Assembly (NCBI GenBank): GCA_963770295.1
Contig: CAVYPA010000009.1
Coordinates: forward strand, 124,001-188,000
DNA length: 64,000 nt
Origin: AWTP1-13 sp963770295
GTDB taxonomy: Bacteria > Pseudomonadota > Alphaproteobacteria > Rhizobiales > Hyphomicrobiaceae
Direction of reading: 5' to 3'
In this document: positions 10,245 through 19,809 of the stretch, piece by piece
How the letters are laid out: the number at the start of each line of letters is the position of its first letter
Numbering within the stretch: the stretch's first letter is position 1
Notes under the pieces: generated by a model
What the model was told of the DNA's origin: nothing
Databases searched by the model: none
The model's input: the letters and a program-made list of their open reading frames with translations, nothing else
Made by a program: the position numbers and the translations under genes

Positions 10245-11441
10245 TCAGTGATATTCGAGCCGCGCCGTGGGAGCATCGACCGGTCGCATCATCGTCGGCG
10301 CCTTCAAATAGGGCCCGGGTTCCCCGTCGGGGCCGACGATCAGCGTCGCCCCGCGTTTGGCGCTTTCCAGGGCCGCCAAGAGGTTGATTGGAGCGTAGCG
10401 CTTCTTGGCCGGCAGCTTGCGCGTTTCCAGATAGCGCAAGAGCGCGCTCCAATGCAGCATCTCGCCGATGGTTTGCGAATGCGGTCGCACCCGCGCCAGT
10501 CGAATGCGCTGGGCGCCACGCTTGACCGGGCAGCGGTTGATAATGCGAATAAGCGGCCGCCGGATGCTGCGCCAGTAGAGCCACGTGCGCGGCTCATAGA
10601 GCACACCGCGGTGATCGGGCTCCAGGTGCACGGGCCGCAGGGCCAGTTCCGGGCAATAGCGCCGCACGCGCTTGAGCATCCAGTCGAGCGTCAGGTCCGA
10701 TAAGCCCTTGTCCTCGCAACCACCGCCGACGTTGGCATGCACGCCGGGAAACCAAACCTGCTCGACCGTTTGATATCCCCCACGCCGGGGTACGTCCCAG
10801 ACGGCGGCTTCGAACTCCATGCGGTGCTCGTCGATGGCAAGGGCATGACAGGAATGATCGACGATGCTGCACAGTTCGGTGTCATGAAACTGGAATGACC
10901 GGCGACCGACCCAGTTCAGCCATTTGCGCGGAATGCCCAGCGAGCCGACGGTGTCGAAGACGCCAAGGAAGCGAATGCGAACGTCGGCATAACTCATGGC
11001 GCGCAGCTTGGCGTGATCGGATGGGAAGCGCTCCTTCGGCTTGGTGCGGTAATAGCGCCAGGCAAAGTTGAGGTTGTCTTTGTCGCACCGTTCCGCGCGC
11101 AGCAGGCCGCTCGCAGCAATAAAGCCGCACAGGCTGCGGATGGTAAAAGCGCCCCGTGAATAGCCGAACAAATAGATGTTGTCGCCGGGACGGTAGGCCA
11201 GCGAGAGGAAGCGATAGGCGCCCAGAATGTTGGCACTGAGACCCTGCCCGGTGATGCCACCGGCCAGGCGTCGCAAGAGATTGCCGCCCGTACCGAGGCC
11301 CGGATCGTAATAGAGCTGTTGCGCGGCGTTGCCGGTTCGGCGCAGGTCGACCGAATCGGACAGGATCGCCACATTGGTCTGCGGCGCCGTGCTGTCGGCA
11401 TTGTTCCAGGTGCCATCTAGGCAAACGACCAGGTTGGCCAT
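10245..11441 (-). CDS. DUF2235 alpha/beta-hydrolase-like protein
   Basis: The 398-residue protein begins with VVCLDGTWNN, the hallmark first strand of DUF2235. It has the nucleophile elbow GYSRGAF near residue 95, a conserved GVFDTVGSLG segment and a later HANVGGG motif. DUF2235 includes phospholipase effectors of type VI secretion (Tle-type) and many proteins of unknown role. No secretion genes, VgrG or immunity-like gene lies nearby, so an effector role is not supported here. The ATG at 11441 has AAGGGGG about five bases upstream. It converges on the cytochrome gene. Confidence 0.88.
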   Translation of the reverse strand: MANLVVCLDGTWNNADSTAPQTNVAILSDSVDLRRTGNAAQQLYYDPGLGTGGNLLRRLAGGITGQGLSANILGAYRFLSLAYRPGDNIYLFGYSRGAFTIRSLCGFIAASGLLRAERCDKDNLNFAWRYYRTKPKERFPSDHAKLRAMSYADVRIRFLGVFDTVGSLGIPRKWLNWVGRRSFQFHDTELCSIVDHSCHALAIDEHRMEFEAAVWDVPRRGGYQTVEQVWFPGVHANVGGGCEDKGLSDLTLDWMLKRVRRYCPELALRPVHLEPDHRGVLYEPRTWLYWRSIRRPLIRIINRCPVKRGAQRIRLARVRPHSQTIGEMLHWSALLRYLETRKLPAKKRYAPINLLAALESAKRGATLIVGPDGEPGPYLKAPTMMRPVDAPTARLEYH

Positions 11442-12130
11442 GCTTGCCCCCTTCGACCTCCTCGCCCCTCTCGACCCCCTATCGACCCCCTGTCGACCAA
11501 AGGCCGGCACGCGCGGCGCCAAGCATTGCCGGTGAGTGTGCACTGATTTTCCGCCTCGCGCGCCTCGGCCGCCGCCGCCGGGTGGCGCCTTTGCGCCGGC
11601 TTTTTTTGTGCGGACTTTTTGCTGGGGATGGTGGCGGCTCTCGCGGTCTCAACGCCAATGCCGCCTGCCGGCGCCGGCACGCGTTCCCCTGGCATGCCAA
11701 GGGCCCTCTGACATGCCAAGGGCCCAAGACCCCCAAGGGGAGGAGATCACCCCCTTGGGCCCAAGAGGGCCGGTCTGGCGCCAAACCCCGCGACGGGGTG
11801 GGCCCGATCCCCCGCCGCTTTGCGCCGTGGCCGCAGCAGGGTCCCCACACCACACGTCACGCGCTTGTGATCGTGCTCGCCACAACGCCCCCTTGAAATC
11901 CGAAGTAGAGTGAACACGCACAGGACCCCAGTTAGGATCTTTCAATCGCCTTGCAACTCGGCTATCGGCGCCATTGCCTGTGGCGCCGAAAACATCGACG
12001 GCCGGAATTTGTCGGCCACGAAAAAGAGGGTCCAGGTCTTCGTTCTGCCAGACTGGCGTGCGTCAGACAGGCGGCGCGAAAATTATGAGCGCCTCGCGTA
12101 TGGGAAACTGCGGCCAAGGAGGTAAAATCA
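11442..12130. other. Intergenic region with repeats upstream of the IorA-type gene
   Basis: No convincing gene is seen in this 689-base gap between two divergent genes. It holds a TCGACCCCC motif three times (about 11465-11505), two direct copies of CATGCCAAGGGCCC (about 11693-11706 and 11712-11725), a 9-bp inverted repeat CCCAAGGGG/CCCCTTGGG (11732-11759), a terminator-like hairpin and, near 11970-11990, an inverted GGCGCC pair. The promoter of the molybdenum hydroxylase genes should lie in the lower-GC part after 11880. Confidence 0.5.
11584..11607 (+). terminator. Terminator-like hairpin
   Basis: GGCGC and GCGCC are separated by CTTT, followed by GGC and seven T. It has intrinsic-terminator form on the plus strand, but no recognised plus-strand gene ends just before it, so its owner is unknown. 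Confidence 0.45.
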
Positions 12131-12583
12131 ATGGCAAACTTACGGGTGAATGGACAGGAGCGCACCTACGACGGAGATCCGTCGATGCCGCTCTTGTGGT
12201 ACCTGCGCGATGAGCTGGCCATGACCGGGACCAAGTTCGGTTGCGGCGTCGGCCTGTGCGGCGCGTGCACGGTGCATATCGACGGCGCGGCCCAGCGTGC
12301 GTGCATGGTGCAAATGTCGGAAGCCACCGGCAAGGCCATCACCACCATTGAAGGCCTGCATCCCAAAAACGAGCACCCGGTTCAGGTTTCCTGGCGCGAG
12401 GTCAGCGTGCCGCAGTGCGGCTACTGCCAGGCCGGCCAGATCATGCAGGCGGCGGCGCTGTTGGCGAAGAAACCGGCGCCAACCGACGAGGAGATTACCG
12501 CCGGCATGGCCGGAAACCTCTGTCGCTGCGGCTGCTATCAACGCATCCACGCGGCCGTTCGCGCCGCTGCCAAGGGGGCGTGA
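12131..12583 (+). CDS. (2Fe-2S)-binding small subunit of a molybdenum hydroxylase (IorA-type)
   Basis: The 150-residue subunit has an N-terminal plant-type ferredoxin domain (FGCGVGLCGACTV and a downstream cysteine, about residues 37-60). A C-terminal all-helical [2Fe-2S] domain follows (CGYCQAGQ and CRCGCYQR). It passes electrons from the molybdenum centre of the partner encoded immediately downstream. The AAGGAGG site at 12117-12123 is excellent. Two-subunit enzymes of this type include isoquinoline 1-oxidoreductase and membrane aldehyde dehydrogenases; the substrate cannot be told. Confidence 0.92.
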   Translation: MANLRVNGQERTYDGDPSMPLLWYLRDELAMTGTKFGCGVGLCGACTVHIDGAAQRACMVQMSEATGKAITTIEGLHPKNEHPVQVSWREVSVPQCGYCQAGQIMQAAALLAKKPAPTDEEITAGMAGNLCRCGCYQRIHAAVRAAAKGA

Positions 12584-12584
12584 C

Positions 12585-14894
12585 ATGACCGAGCTCAGCA
12601 CGCATAGCAAGATCAAAATCAGCAATGTCAGCCGCCGCAATCTGTTGAAGGGTGTGGCCGCCACGGGTGGGCTCGTGCTTGCCGCCCAGCTAACGGGCGT
12701 GAAAGGCGCGCTTGCCGGCTATCCGACCGGCGCCGCCGCCATGCCCAATGGCGTCGTCTCTGACCCGAAGATCTTCGTCTCGATCGGCAATGATGGCATC
12801 GTCAGCATCGTCGCCGCCCGCGCCGAAATGGGAACGGGTGCGGCGCGCACCGCGCTGCCAATGATGGTCGCCGATGAGATGGGCGCCGACTGGGCGCGCG
12901 TCCGCGTCGTGCAATCACCCGGCGATGAGAAGACTTACGGCAATCAGGATACCGACGGTTCGCGCAGCGTGCGCCACTTCATTCAGCCGATGCGCCAATG
13001 TGGCGCCGCGGCGCGGCAGATGCTGGAAACGGCCGCTGCCAAGAAGTGGGGCGTCGAGGTTGGCGAGGTCGAGACGCAGGTGCACGAAGTCGTGCACAAG
13101 CCATCGGGTCGCAAGCTTGGCTTCGGCGAGCTTGCCGCCGATGCCGCCGCGCTGCCGGTGCCGGCGGAAGACACGATCAAGCTGAAGGACGTCAGTGCCT
13201 TCCGCTATATCGGCAAGGGCAACGTTCGCCCGACCGACCAGGTGGACATCACCACCGGGCATGCCGTCTACGGACAGGACATCATGCTGCCGGGCATGAA
13301 GTACGCCGTCGTCGCCAGGCCGCCCGTTGTCGGCGGCAAGGTGGCCTCCCTCGACAGCACTGCCGCCATGAAAGTGCCGGGTGTGGAAAAGATCATCACC
13401 CTGCAGCCGACACCGGCGCCCTACAAGTTCAACCCGTTGGGCGGCGTCGCCGTCATCGGCAAGAACACCTGGGCGGTACTCAAGGGTCGCGAGGCGCTCA
13501 AGATCACCTGGGATGCGGGACCCAACAAGGTCTACGACTCCAAGGCCTATCGCGCCCAGCTCGAGGAGAGCGTCAAGAAGCCCGGCAAGGTCGAGCGCAA
13601 CGTCGGCGATGTCGACAAGGCGCTGGCATCCGCGACCAAGGTCATCACGGCCGACTACTATGCTCCCCACATTCATCACGCGACCATGGAGCCTCCGGCG
13701 GCCGCGGCGCGCATGACGAATGGCAAATGGGAAGTATGGGCCCCCGTGCAAAGCCCCGGGGGGGCGCGTGACGACATCGCCAAAGCGCTTGGCATCAAGC
13801 CCGAGGAAATGCAGCTCCACGCCACCCTGCTCGGCGGTGGCTTCGGGCGCAAATCCAAGTGCGACTTTGCCATCGAGGCGGCGTTGCTCTCCAAAGAGAT
13901 GGGTGGCACGCCGGTCAAGGTGGTATGGACGCGCGAGGATGACCTGCAGCACGGCTTCTACCACACCGTGACCGCCGAGCGCTTCGAAGCAGGCCTCGAC
14001 GCCAACAACAAGGTCGTGGCTTGGCGACATCGCAGCGCTGCGCCCTCGATCTTGTCCACCTTCGCGCCCGATCCGAAGCATCCCTTCGACATCGAGCTCG
14101 GCATGGGTTGGGTCGACACCCCCTTCGACGTGCCCAACATTCGCATGGAGAGCGGGGAGGCGCAGAGCCACGTTCGCATCGGCTGGTTTAGGTCGGTCAA
14201 CAACGTGGTGCACGCATGGTCGACGCAGTCCTTCGTGGCCGAAATCGCCCATCAGCTGGGTAAGGATCCCAAAGACTTCCTGCTGGAGCTGATCGGACCG
14301 GACCGCACCATCGACCCGCGCGAGCAGGTGACCACCAAGTGGTGGAACTACGGCGAACCCTTCGAGACCTATCCGATTCAGACGGGGCGGTTGCGAAGAG
14401 TGGCCGAGCTCGCCGCCAAGGAGGCGGGATGGGGCAAACAGCTGCCGAAGGGGCAGGGGCTCGGCATCGCCGCGCACCGCAGCTTTGTCAGCTACATTGC
14501 AACCGTCGTGCACGTAGAAGTCGGCGAAAAGGGGAAAATCACGATTCCTCGCGTCGACACCGCCATCGATTGTGGTTTCTGCGTGCATCCCGAGCGGGTG
14601 CGCTCGCAAATCGAGGGCGCCGCGGTCATGGGCCTGACGCTCGCCAAATATAGCGAGGTCACCGCCAAGAACGGCGCCATCGAGCAGACGAACTTTAACG
14701 ACTACCCGCTCGTGCGCATCGACGAGTCGCCGAAGCAGACGCGCGTGCACATCGTCGATAATCCCATCGACGTGCCCCCGAGTGGGGTCGGCGAGCCCGG
14801 CGTCCCACCCTTCGCGCCCGCCTTGTGCAACGCCATCTTCGCCGCCACCGGCAAGCGGCTGCGCCAGCTGCCGATCGGCGATCAGCTGGCCTGA
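12585..14894 (+). CDS. Molybdopterin-binding large subunit, isoquinoline 1-oxidoreductase beta-type
   Basis: The 769-residue protein starts with a twin-arginine export signal (SRRNLLKGVA near residues 16-25), so it acts in the periplasm. The rest is the xanthine-dehydrogenase-type Moco domain, with GTGAART, the GGGFGRK loop and the C-terminal GVGEPGVPP segment carrying the conserved glutamate. It pairs with the iron-sulfur subunit whose stop lies one base before this ATG, so the two are translationally coupled. A strong terminator follows at 14946. A cytochrome c is the usual electron acceptor; none is in this operon. Confidence 0.92.
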   Translation: MTELSTHSKIKISNVSRRNLLKGVAATGGLVLAAQLTGVKGALAGYPTGAAAMPNGVVSDPKIFVSIGNDGIVSIVAARAEMGTGAARTALPMMVADEMGADWARVRVVQSPGDEKTYGNQDTDGSRSVRHFIQPMRQCGAAARQMLETAAAKKWGVEVGEVETQVHEVVHKPSGRKLGFGELAADAAALPVPAEDTIKLKDVSAFRYIGKGNVRPTDQVDITTGHAVYGQDIMLPGMKYAVVARPPVVGGKVASLDSTAAMKVPGVEKIITLQPTPAPYKFNPLGGVAVIGKNTWAVLKGREALKITWDAGPNKVYDSKAYRAQLEESVKKPGKVERNVGDVDKALASATKVITADYYAPHIHHATMEPPAAAARMTNGKWEVWAPVQSPGGARDDIAKALGIKPEEMQLHATLLGGGFGRKSKCDFAIEAALLSKEMGGTPVKVVWTREDDLQHGFYHTVTAERFEAGLDANNKVVAWRHRSAAPSILSTFAPDPKHPFDIELGMGWVDTPFDVPNIRMESGEAQSHVRIGWFRSVNNVVHAWSTQSFVAEIAHQLGKDPKDFLLELIGPDRTIDPREQVTTKWWNYGEPFETYPIQTGRLRRVAELAAKEAGWGKQLPKGQGLGIAAHRSFVSYIATVVHVEVGEKGKITIPRVDTAIDCGFCVHPERVRSQIEGAAVMGLTLAKYSEVTAKNGAIEQTNFNDYPLVRIDESPKQTRVHIVDNPIDVPPSGVGEPGVPPFAPALCNAIFAATGKRLRQLPIGDQLA

Positions 14895-14945
14895 GAGGCA
14901 ACCCCCGGGGGCGGGGGTCGCATCCCCCCCCGGATGGCTATCGTG

Positions 14946-14984
14946 GCATCGGTCCCAAGTCACCTTGGGGCCGATGCTTTTTTT
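14946..14984 (+). terminator. Intrinsic terminator after the molybdenum hydroxylase genes
   Basis: A 14-bp stem with one G-T pair (14946-14959 with 14964-14977) and a TCAC loop is followed by seven T. It is the clearest terminator in the window. Confidence 0.9.
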
Positions 14985-15087
14985 GTGACGGGCGGCCTGG
15001 GCAATACCGGCCGCCCGCCACGGCGGGGTGCTGGACAGGTTTGGCGGGAGGCGCGACAATTCCGCGTTGACAGATCGGACGTGCGAC

Positions 15088-15384
15088 ATGTTTTCGAGCC
15101 TGAAAGCGATGTGGGCCCGCCTGGCGGGCCGGCAAGCCGGCGGCGGCGCGCAACCGGCAATCGAGGCCGTGGAATATAAGGGCTACCGGATTCGCCCCGC
15201 CCCCTACCTCTCGGGCAGCCAGTACCAAACCGCCGGCAGCATCGAGAAAGACACCCCCGAGGGGCTAAAGCAGCATAGTTTCATCCGTGCCGATACGTAC
15301 CCGAGCCGGGAGGATGCCATCGCCTTTACGGTGTCCAAGGCCAAGCAGATGATCGACCTTCAGGGCGAGCGCATGTTTGGTTGA
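15088..15384 (+). CDS. HlyU family protein
   Basis: The 98-residue protein matches HlyU: VEYKGYRIRPAPY, then AGSIEKDTPEG, HSFIRADTYPSREDA and a final KQMIDLQGERMF helix. Vibrio HlyU activates haemolysin genes, but the alphaproteobacterial members are small stand-alone proteins without a known role. The ATG was chosen because it begins the short MFSSLKAMW leader common in the family. It stands alone between the hydroxylase terminator and the HtrA gene. Confidence 0.85.
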   Translation: MFSSLKAMWARLAGRQAGGGAQPAIEAVEYKGYRIRPAPYLSGSQYQTAGSIEKDTPEGLKQHSFIRADTYPSREDAIAFTVSKAKQMIDLQGERMFG

Positions 15385-15845
15385 GCGCCTGGTGCGCACT
15401 CGAGCAACGAGCCCCGCCCGCCGCCGCCGTCCGCTGGCCAGGGCCTTTGTTTTAGGCCAGGACGCGCACGCTCGTTGCTGCAGTGGCGCCCACGGCGCGG
15501 ACCCCCGCGCGGCCCGCCTTCTTTTTTCGCGCCCGCGCGCGCCGTGCGGTTTTGCATTCCCCCGACCGGAGCCTCCACCGGGCTCGGCGACAGCGGCATT
15601 GCTTGCGAAGGGCTTGCGACCATTTGCAGCTGGCCTCGAGCCGCCCTTGCCGCCCGGCCGCATCGTCCCGGCAAGCGCGACGGCTCGGTTCACACCGAGC
15701 TGTCCAATTTGTAATCCACTCTGTCCAAAGTGTAATCGAACCATACCTTTGCGCGGCCGGCAGCGCGCATATCTAACGGGAGAATGGGTCACCTCAGGTG
15801 CCTGGCCCGGGGGAGAAATCGTTGCACTCTTTCAGGAGACGCGTA
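15385..15845. other. Intergenic region upstream of the HtrA protease
   Basis: No gene is supported in these 461 bases. The first 300 are very GC-rich. The last 150 contain a small hairpin (CTCGGT and ACCGAG, about 15685-15699), the two direct repeats at 15701-15737 and the HtrA ribosome-binding site AGGAG at about 15833. Confidence 0.5.
15701..15737 (+). promoter_or_regulatory. Two 21-bp-spaced direct repeats upstream of htrA
   Basis: TGTCCAATTTGTAATC (15701-15716) and TGTCCAAAGTGTAATC (15722-15737) match at 14 of 16 positions and are exactly two helical turns apart. The sequence is far more AT-rich than its surroundings. This form suits a dimeric activator binding one face of the DNA, such as an OmpR-family response regulator, just upstream of an envelope-stress protease gene. 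The regulator is not identified. Confidence 0.6.
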
Positions 15846-17405
15846 ATGTCCATGCTTCCCGATCAACCAACCCAACCCCCATCCTTCCGCTCGCGCCTGT
15901 CTCGACGCGGTCTCGGTGCCGTCGCGGGCCTCGGCATGCTCGCCGCGGCGGGCGCGCTCGCAACCTTCACACCCGCCGAGCGCGTCGCCGGCCTCATGTC
16001 CAGCACCAGCGCGCTTGCCGCCGAGACCACCGCCCCTCCCGCGGTCGCGATGCCGAGCTTCGCCGACCTGGTGGAGCGCCTTAAGCCGACCGTCGTCTCC
16101 GTCTATGTGAACGCCGAGGTCGGCAACGTCGCTCAGGTGCCCGGCCGTGGACGCCAGGGCGAGGAGTTCCAAGGCCAAAACCCATTTGGCTCGGGCTCGC
16201 CGTTCGAGTTCTTCTTCCGTCAGTTCGGTAACGGCCAGGGCATGCCGGCCCAGAAAGTGCGCGCCCAGGGCTCGGGCTTCTTCATCTCGGCCGATGGCTA
16301 CGTGCTCACCAACAATCACGTGGTCGAGCACGCCAAAAGCGTCGAGATCAAGACCACCGAGGGCAAGACGCTTGAGGCCAAGGTGGTGGGCACCGATGCC
16401 AAGACCGACCTGGCGGTACTCAAGGTTACGTCCTCCGGCAGCTTTCCGTTCGTCAAGTTTGCCTCCCACACCCCGCGCGTCGGTGACTGGGTGCTGGCCA
16501 TGGGCAATCCCTTCGGCCTCGGCGGCACTGTGACGGCCGGGATCGTCTCCGCCAGCGGGCGCGACATCGGCTCGGGACCCTATGACGATTATCTGCAGAT
16601 CGATGCCCCGGTGAACAAGGGCAACTCCGGCGGGCCGACCTTCAACACGCAAGGCGAGGTGATCGGTGTCAACACCGCGATCTATTCGCCGTCCGGCGGC
16701 TCCATCGGCATCGCCTTCGACATCCCTGCCGATACCGCCAGGACCGTGGCCGAACAACTCAAGAGCAAGGGTTCCGTGGCGCGCGGTTGGATCGGCGTCA
16801 TGGTGCAGCCGGTGACGGCCGATATCGCCGATGGCCTCGGGCTCAAGGAAGCCAAGGGCGCCTTGATCGATGATGTGCAACAGAGCGGCCCCGCGGCCAA
16901 GGCCGGCCTCAAGAGCGGCGACCTAGTGCTCGCCGTGGGAGACGAGGAGATCAAGGATGCCCGCGAGCTCGCCCGCAAGATCGCCAGCTTTGCTCCCGGC
17001 AAACAGCTGACCATGAACGTCAAGCGCGATGGCAAGGAGCAGGCCATCACGGTGACGACCGCCGCCTTCCCGGAGGACCAGGGCAAGGTCGCCCGTCAAG
17101 ACCAGCGCGAGCCCGGCAGCAACCTTGGCGACGCCAAGCTCGGGTTGTACCTGGCACCGGCCAGCGAAGTGGAAGGCGCAGGCTCCCAGGGTGTGGTCGT
17201 CGTTAACGTGGATCCGAGCGGCGTCGCCGCCGACAAGGGTCTCCAGCAGGGCGACATCATCCTGGACGCGGGCGGCAAGACGGTGTCGAAGCCGAGCGAC
17301 CTGAGCGCCGCCGTCAGTGAGGCGCGCAAGGCTGGCAAACACTCGATCCTGATGCGCGTGCGCGGCGCCGAGGCCACGCGCTTCGTGGCCCTGCCGATCG
17401 CCTGA
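15846..17405 (+). CDS. Periplasmic serine protease, HtrA/DegP family
   Basis: The 519-residue precursor has a long basic N-terminus and hydrophobic export segment (to about residue 60). The trypsin-like domain has catalytic His158 (NNHVVE), Asp188 (KTDLAVL) and Ser261 (GNSGGP), and two PDZ domains follow (about 315-400 and 430-515). It should degrade or refold damaged envelope proteins. The ATG at 15846 has AGGAG at a good distance. The AT-rich direct repeats about 110 bases upstream suggest stress regulation. A perfect 10-bp hairpin separates it from the convergent L,D-transpeptidase gene. Confidence 0.93.
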   Translation: MSMLPDQPTQPPSFRSRLSRRGLGAVAGLGMLAAAGALATFTPAERVAGLMSSTSALAAETTAPPAVAMPSFADLVERLKPTVVSVYVNAEVGNVAQVPGRGRQGEEFQGQNPFGSGSPFEFFFRQFGNGQGMPAQKVRAQGSGFFISADGYVLTNNHVVEHAKSVEIKTTEGKTLEAKVVGTDAKTDLAVLKVTSSGSFPFVKFASHTPRVGDWVLAMGNPFGLGGTVTAGIVSASGRDIGSGPYDDYLQIDAPVNKGNSGGPTFNTQGEVIGVNTAIYSPSGGSIGIAFDIPADTARTVAEQLKSKGSVARGWIGVMVQPVTADIADGLGLKEAKGALIDDVQQSGPAAKAGLKSGDLVLAVGDEEIKDARELARKIASFAPGKQLTMNVKRDGKEQAITVTTAAFPEDQGKVARQDQREPGSNLGDAKLGLYLAPASEVEGAGSQGVVVVNVDPSGVAADKGLQQGDIILDAGGKTVSKPSDLSAAVSEARKAGKHSILMRVRGAEATRFVALPIA

Positions 17406-17432
17406 CCTGCGGCTCAAGCGCCGCCGACATCG

Positions 17433-17463
17433 CGAGGCGCCACGGCTCGGCCATGGCGCCTCG
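17433..17463. terminator. Hairpin between convergent htrA and L,D-transpeptidase genes
   Basis: A perfect 10-bp inverted repeat (CGAGGCGCCA with TGGCGCCTCG) has an 11-base loop, without a clear T run. Its position between two converging genes suits a shared terminator. Confidence 0.55.
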
Positions 17464-17486
17464 TTGTCCGGCCGCACCTGCGTCGA

Positions 17487-19550
17487 TCAGTTGCCGAAGA
17501 GCCCTTGGAAGAAATCGTTGCTGGTTTGCTGATAGCCCTTGCCGCGTTTTTGTGAGGCGTCACGCAACGTCTCGTTGGCGTTTGGCGCCGGCTCGAGCGG
17601 CAATGGCTTGCCGGCCAGCGCCGCGATCAAACGCCGGTCGTGCCCGTAGAGATCGGCTTGGAACTTCACGTGACCATCCTCGCCGGCGACGGCGGTAAAG
17701 TAGGTCACGTGCACCGGGATCTGCGTCGACAGCGTGATCTCGTTGTTTCCGCCCCGCGCCATCAGATCGCGCACATGCTCGGCCGACCAGCCTTTGTCCT
17801 CGCCCAAAAGAATCTCGGCGAGCTTGCCCGGATTTTGCACGCGCATGCAGCCATGGCTAAAGGCACGCACCGGCTTTTCGAACAACTCGCGTTGCGGCGT
17901 GTCGTGCATGTAAATGTCGTGCCGGTTCGGGAATTTGAATTTCACGGCGCCCAGCACGTTGGATGCCCCCGGCGGCTGAATAAACGTGAAGCGTCGGATG
18001 TCCACTTGGCTCCAGTCGACTTGGCTGGCATCGACCGGGCGGCCATTGTAGCTGACCCTCAAGTTGTGCCGTTCCAGGACGCGCGTATCGGTGCCGCCAA
18101 AGCCACCGAAAATCCCGTATCCGCCGGGTCGCAGATAGGGCAGGATCTCCTTGAGCTTGATGGAGTTGGGCACGCCCCATTCCGGGCCAAACACGACGTA
18201 GCGCATGTTGGCGGAGAACATCACGGTCTGGGTGTCGGGCTTGCCGACAATGATCTTGGCCTGGTGCAGGAGCCGACCATTCTTGACGACGCGCGTCGTG
18301 AACTCGGGGATGTTGTCCCAAACATAAAATTTTCCGAGGTCTTCCGGCATCCAGCGCCAGCGCTCCATGTTGGCGATGATGCGCTGCAGGTCGGAGGCGG
18401 GGGAGATTTCCGCCGGCCGCGCGCTCCCATTAAGAGCCGCGCGCGTGCGCCCGCTGATCACGCCATCCGCGGGGCGTATCCCCTTTTGGCGTTGGAACGC
18501 GATCACCGCCTCGGCCAAGGCATCGTCATAGACGTCCCGCGCCCCGGCCTTGGCCGGCACCTCGAGACGTTGCCGCAAAAAGGCGACGTGGGGATGCTCC
18601 ATCCCCGGCCTCAGCGTGGGACCGTTGGGAAGCTCGATCGCCAGCTCGGCCGAGGCATCCGGGCGGCTGCCGCCCGCGGGTGCCTTGAGCAGCGCCTGGC
18701 GCAACCGTTCAAACTGGGGATGCTTCGGGTGCAGGCCCTGGAGATAGATGCCCGGCGTGTCGGTGGCCGCGAGGGCTGCCATCACCTGCGTGGGATCGAG
18801 CAGGGTCGGCTTCTGATCGAAGCTGCGGCTGACCTGGGACGGGTCCAGGCGCCCGCCGCGCGCATGTCGCGCATACTCTAGCGCCGCCAAGCTGAGTTTG
18901 ATTTCGGCGGCAGCCAGCGCCGACGGTCGCGCTTCGCTCGAGGCCAGTTGCGGCAGCTCGAACGCCGCGACACTGAGGCCCCAATCCTCCGCCCGGCGGA
19001 TCTCGGCCAGAGCATGGCGTGCCCGGGGGGTGAAGCCATCCGCCTTCACCCACAGCGGCGCTGCGTTGGCCGCCGCATAGTAGGTCACCAGCGCCGCCCG
19101 ATCGCCGCGATCGACCGTGCCGCGCGCCGGTTGGGCGAGCTGTTGGCGCACCTCTTCAACAAGGGGATCGGTCACAGCCACCGCCGTCACCGCCGGCGGC
19201 GCGCCTGGCGCGGGCATCGCCGTTTCGGCCGACGCAGGCGCAGCGGGAGCCGCTGCAGGCGCCGTCGGCGCGACGGTGGCTGCGCGATCGGCCGTGGGCG
19301 TCTCGACGGTGGCTGCGCGATCGGCCGCGGGCGTCTCGACGGTGGCTGCGCGATCGGCCGCGGGCGCCTCGGCCGCGACCGCAGGCGCCTCGGCGGCAGC
19401 ACCGGTGGCAGCCTGCGCGGCCGGCGTTGCCGCGACCGCTGCGGGATCGGTCACCACCTGCGCGCGGGCTGGCGCGGCCGGCCCGAGCGCCAACACCAAG
19501 GTCGCCGAGACGAAGCTGGCACACGCTGCGACCAGGTTCTTTCTGTCCAT
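17487..19550 (-). CDS. L,D-transpeptidase (YcbB/LdtD-like)
   Basis: The 687-residue precursor has a signal peptide (about 1-30), an Ala/Pro-rich low-complexity linker (about 35-125) with three 11-residue repeats, a scaffold region, a peptidoglycan-binding domain (about 325-390) and a C-terminal YkuD catalytic domain with HDTPQ and SHGCMR, the cysteine being residue 568. It forms 3-3 cross-links in peptidoglycan or attaches proteins to it. The linker probably spans part of the periplasm. The ATG at 19550 directly precedes the basic-hydrophobic signal. It converges on htrA. Confidence 0.92.
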   Translation of the reverse strand: MDRKNLVAACASFVSATLVLALGPAAPARAQVVTDPAAVAATPAAQAATGAAAEAPAVAAEAPAADRAATVETPAADRAATVETPTADRAATVAPTAPAAAPAAPASAETAMPAPGAPPAVTAVAVTDPLVEEVRQQLAQPARGTVDRGDRAALVTYYAAANAAPLWVKADGFTPRARHALAEIRRAEDWGLSVAAFELPQLASSEARPSALAAAEIKLSLAALEYARHARGGRLDPSQVSRSFDQKPTLLDPTQVMAALAATDTPGIYLQGLHPKHPQFERLRQALLKAPAGGSRPDASAELAIELPNGPTLRPGMEHPHVAFLRQRLEVPAKAGARDVYDDALAEAVIAFQRQKGIRPADGVISGRTRAALNGSARPAEISPASDLQRIIANMERWRWMPEDLGKFYVWDNIPEFTTRVVKNGRLLHQAKIIVGKPDTQTVMFSANMRYVVFGPEWGVPNSIKLKEILPYLRPGGYGIFGGFGGTDTRVLERHNLRVSYNGRPVDASQVDWSQVDIRRFTFIQPPGASNVLGAVKFKFPNRHDIYMHDTPQRELFEKPVRAFSHGCMRVQNPGKLAEILLGEDKGWSAEHVRDLMARGGNNEITLSTQIPVHVTYFTAVAGEDGHVKFQADLYGHDRRLIAALAGKPLPLEPAPNANETLRDASQKRGKGYQQTSNDFFQGLFGN
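19271..19369 (-). repeat. Three 33-bp tandem repeats inside the L,D-transpeptidase gene
   Basis: Three nearly identical 33-bp units encode an 11-residue repeat (VETPAADRAAT type) in the Ala/Pro-rich linker. The unit length is a multiple of three, so copy-number changes would keep the frame. Confidence 0.85.
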
Positions 19551-19809
19551 TGCTTCTTTTTCTCCAGAGATTCGTCGCAAGCTAGCCGCAAGCTTGAGCC
19601 CTGACCAGCAATACGCACGGGAGACCTGCGCAGATCGCGCGCAGGTCTGGCAAGCCTGCCACAGAGATGTGGAGGTTTATTGCAGCCCGGCCGCCCCATT
19701 ACGGGCACCCATTGTGGCGACTTTTAGCGCGCTCGGCCTTGGCGTGGCGCTTCGCCCGCAAAGCCGCCGAACTGCCCCGTTGCGACGTCTTGCAGGGGCC
19801 GTGGCCTCG

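Noticed and set aside
10245..11441. Type VI secretion effector role for the DUF2235 protein
   Set aside because: No vgrG, immunity-like, Sec or T6SS structural genes are nearby, and many DUF2235 proteins are unrelated to T6SS.
12915..15089. 724-codon open frame on the minus strand opposite the molybdenum hydroxylase genes
   Set aside because: It is an antisense shadow caused by high GC in a gene with clear TAT, Moco and motif evidence on the plus strand; its translation has no recognisable domain.
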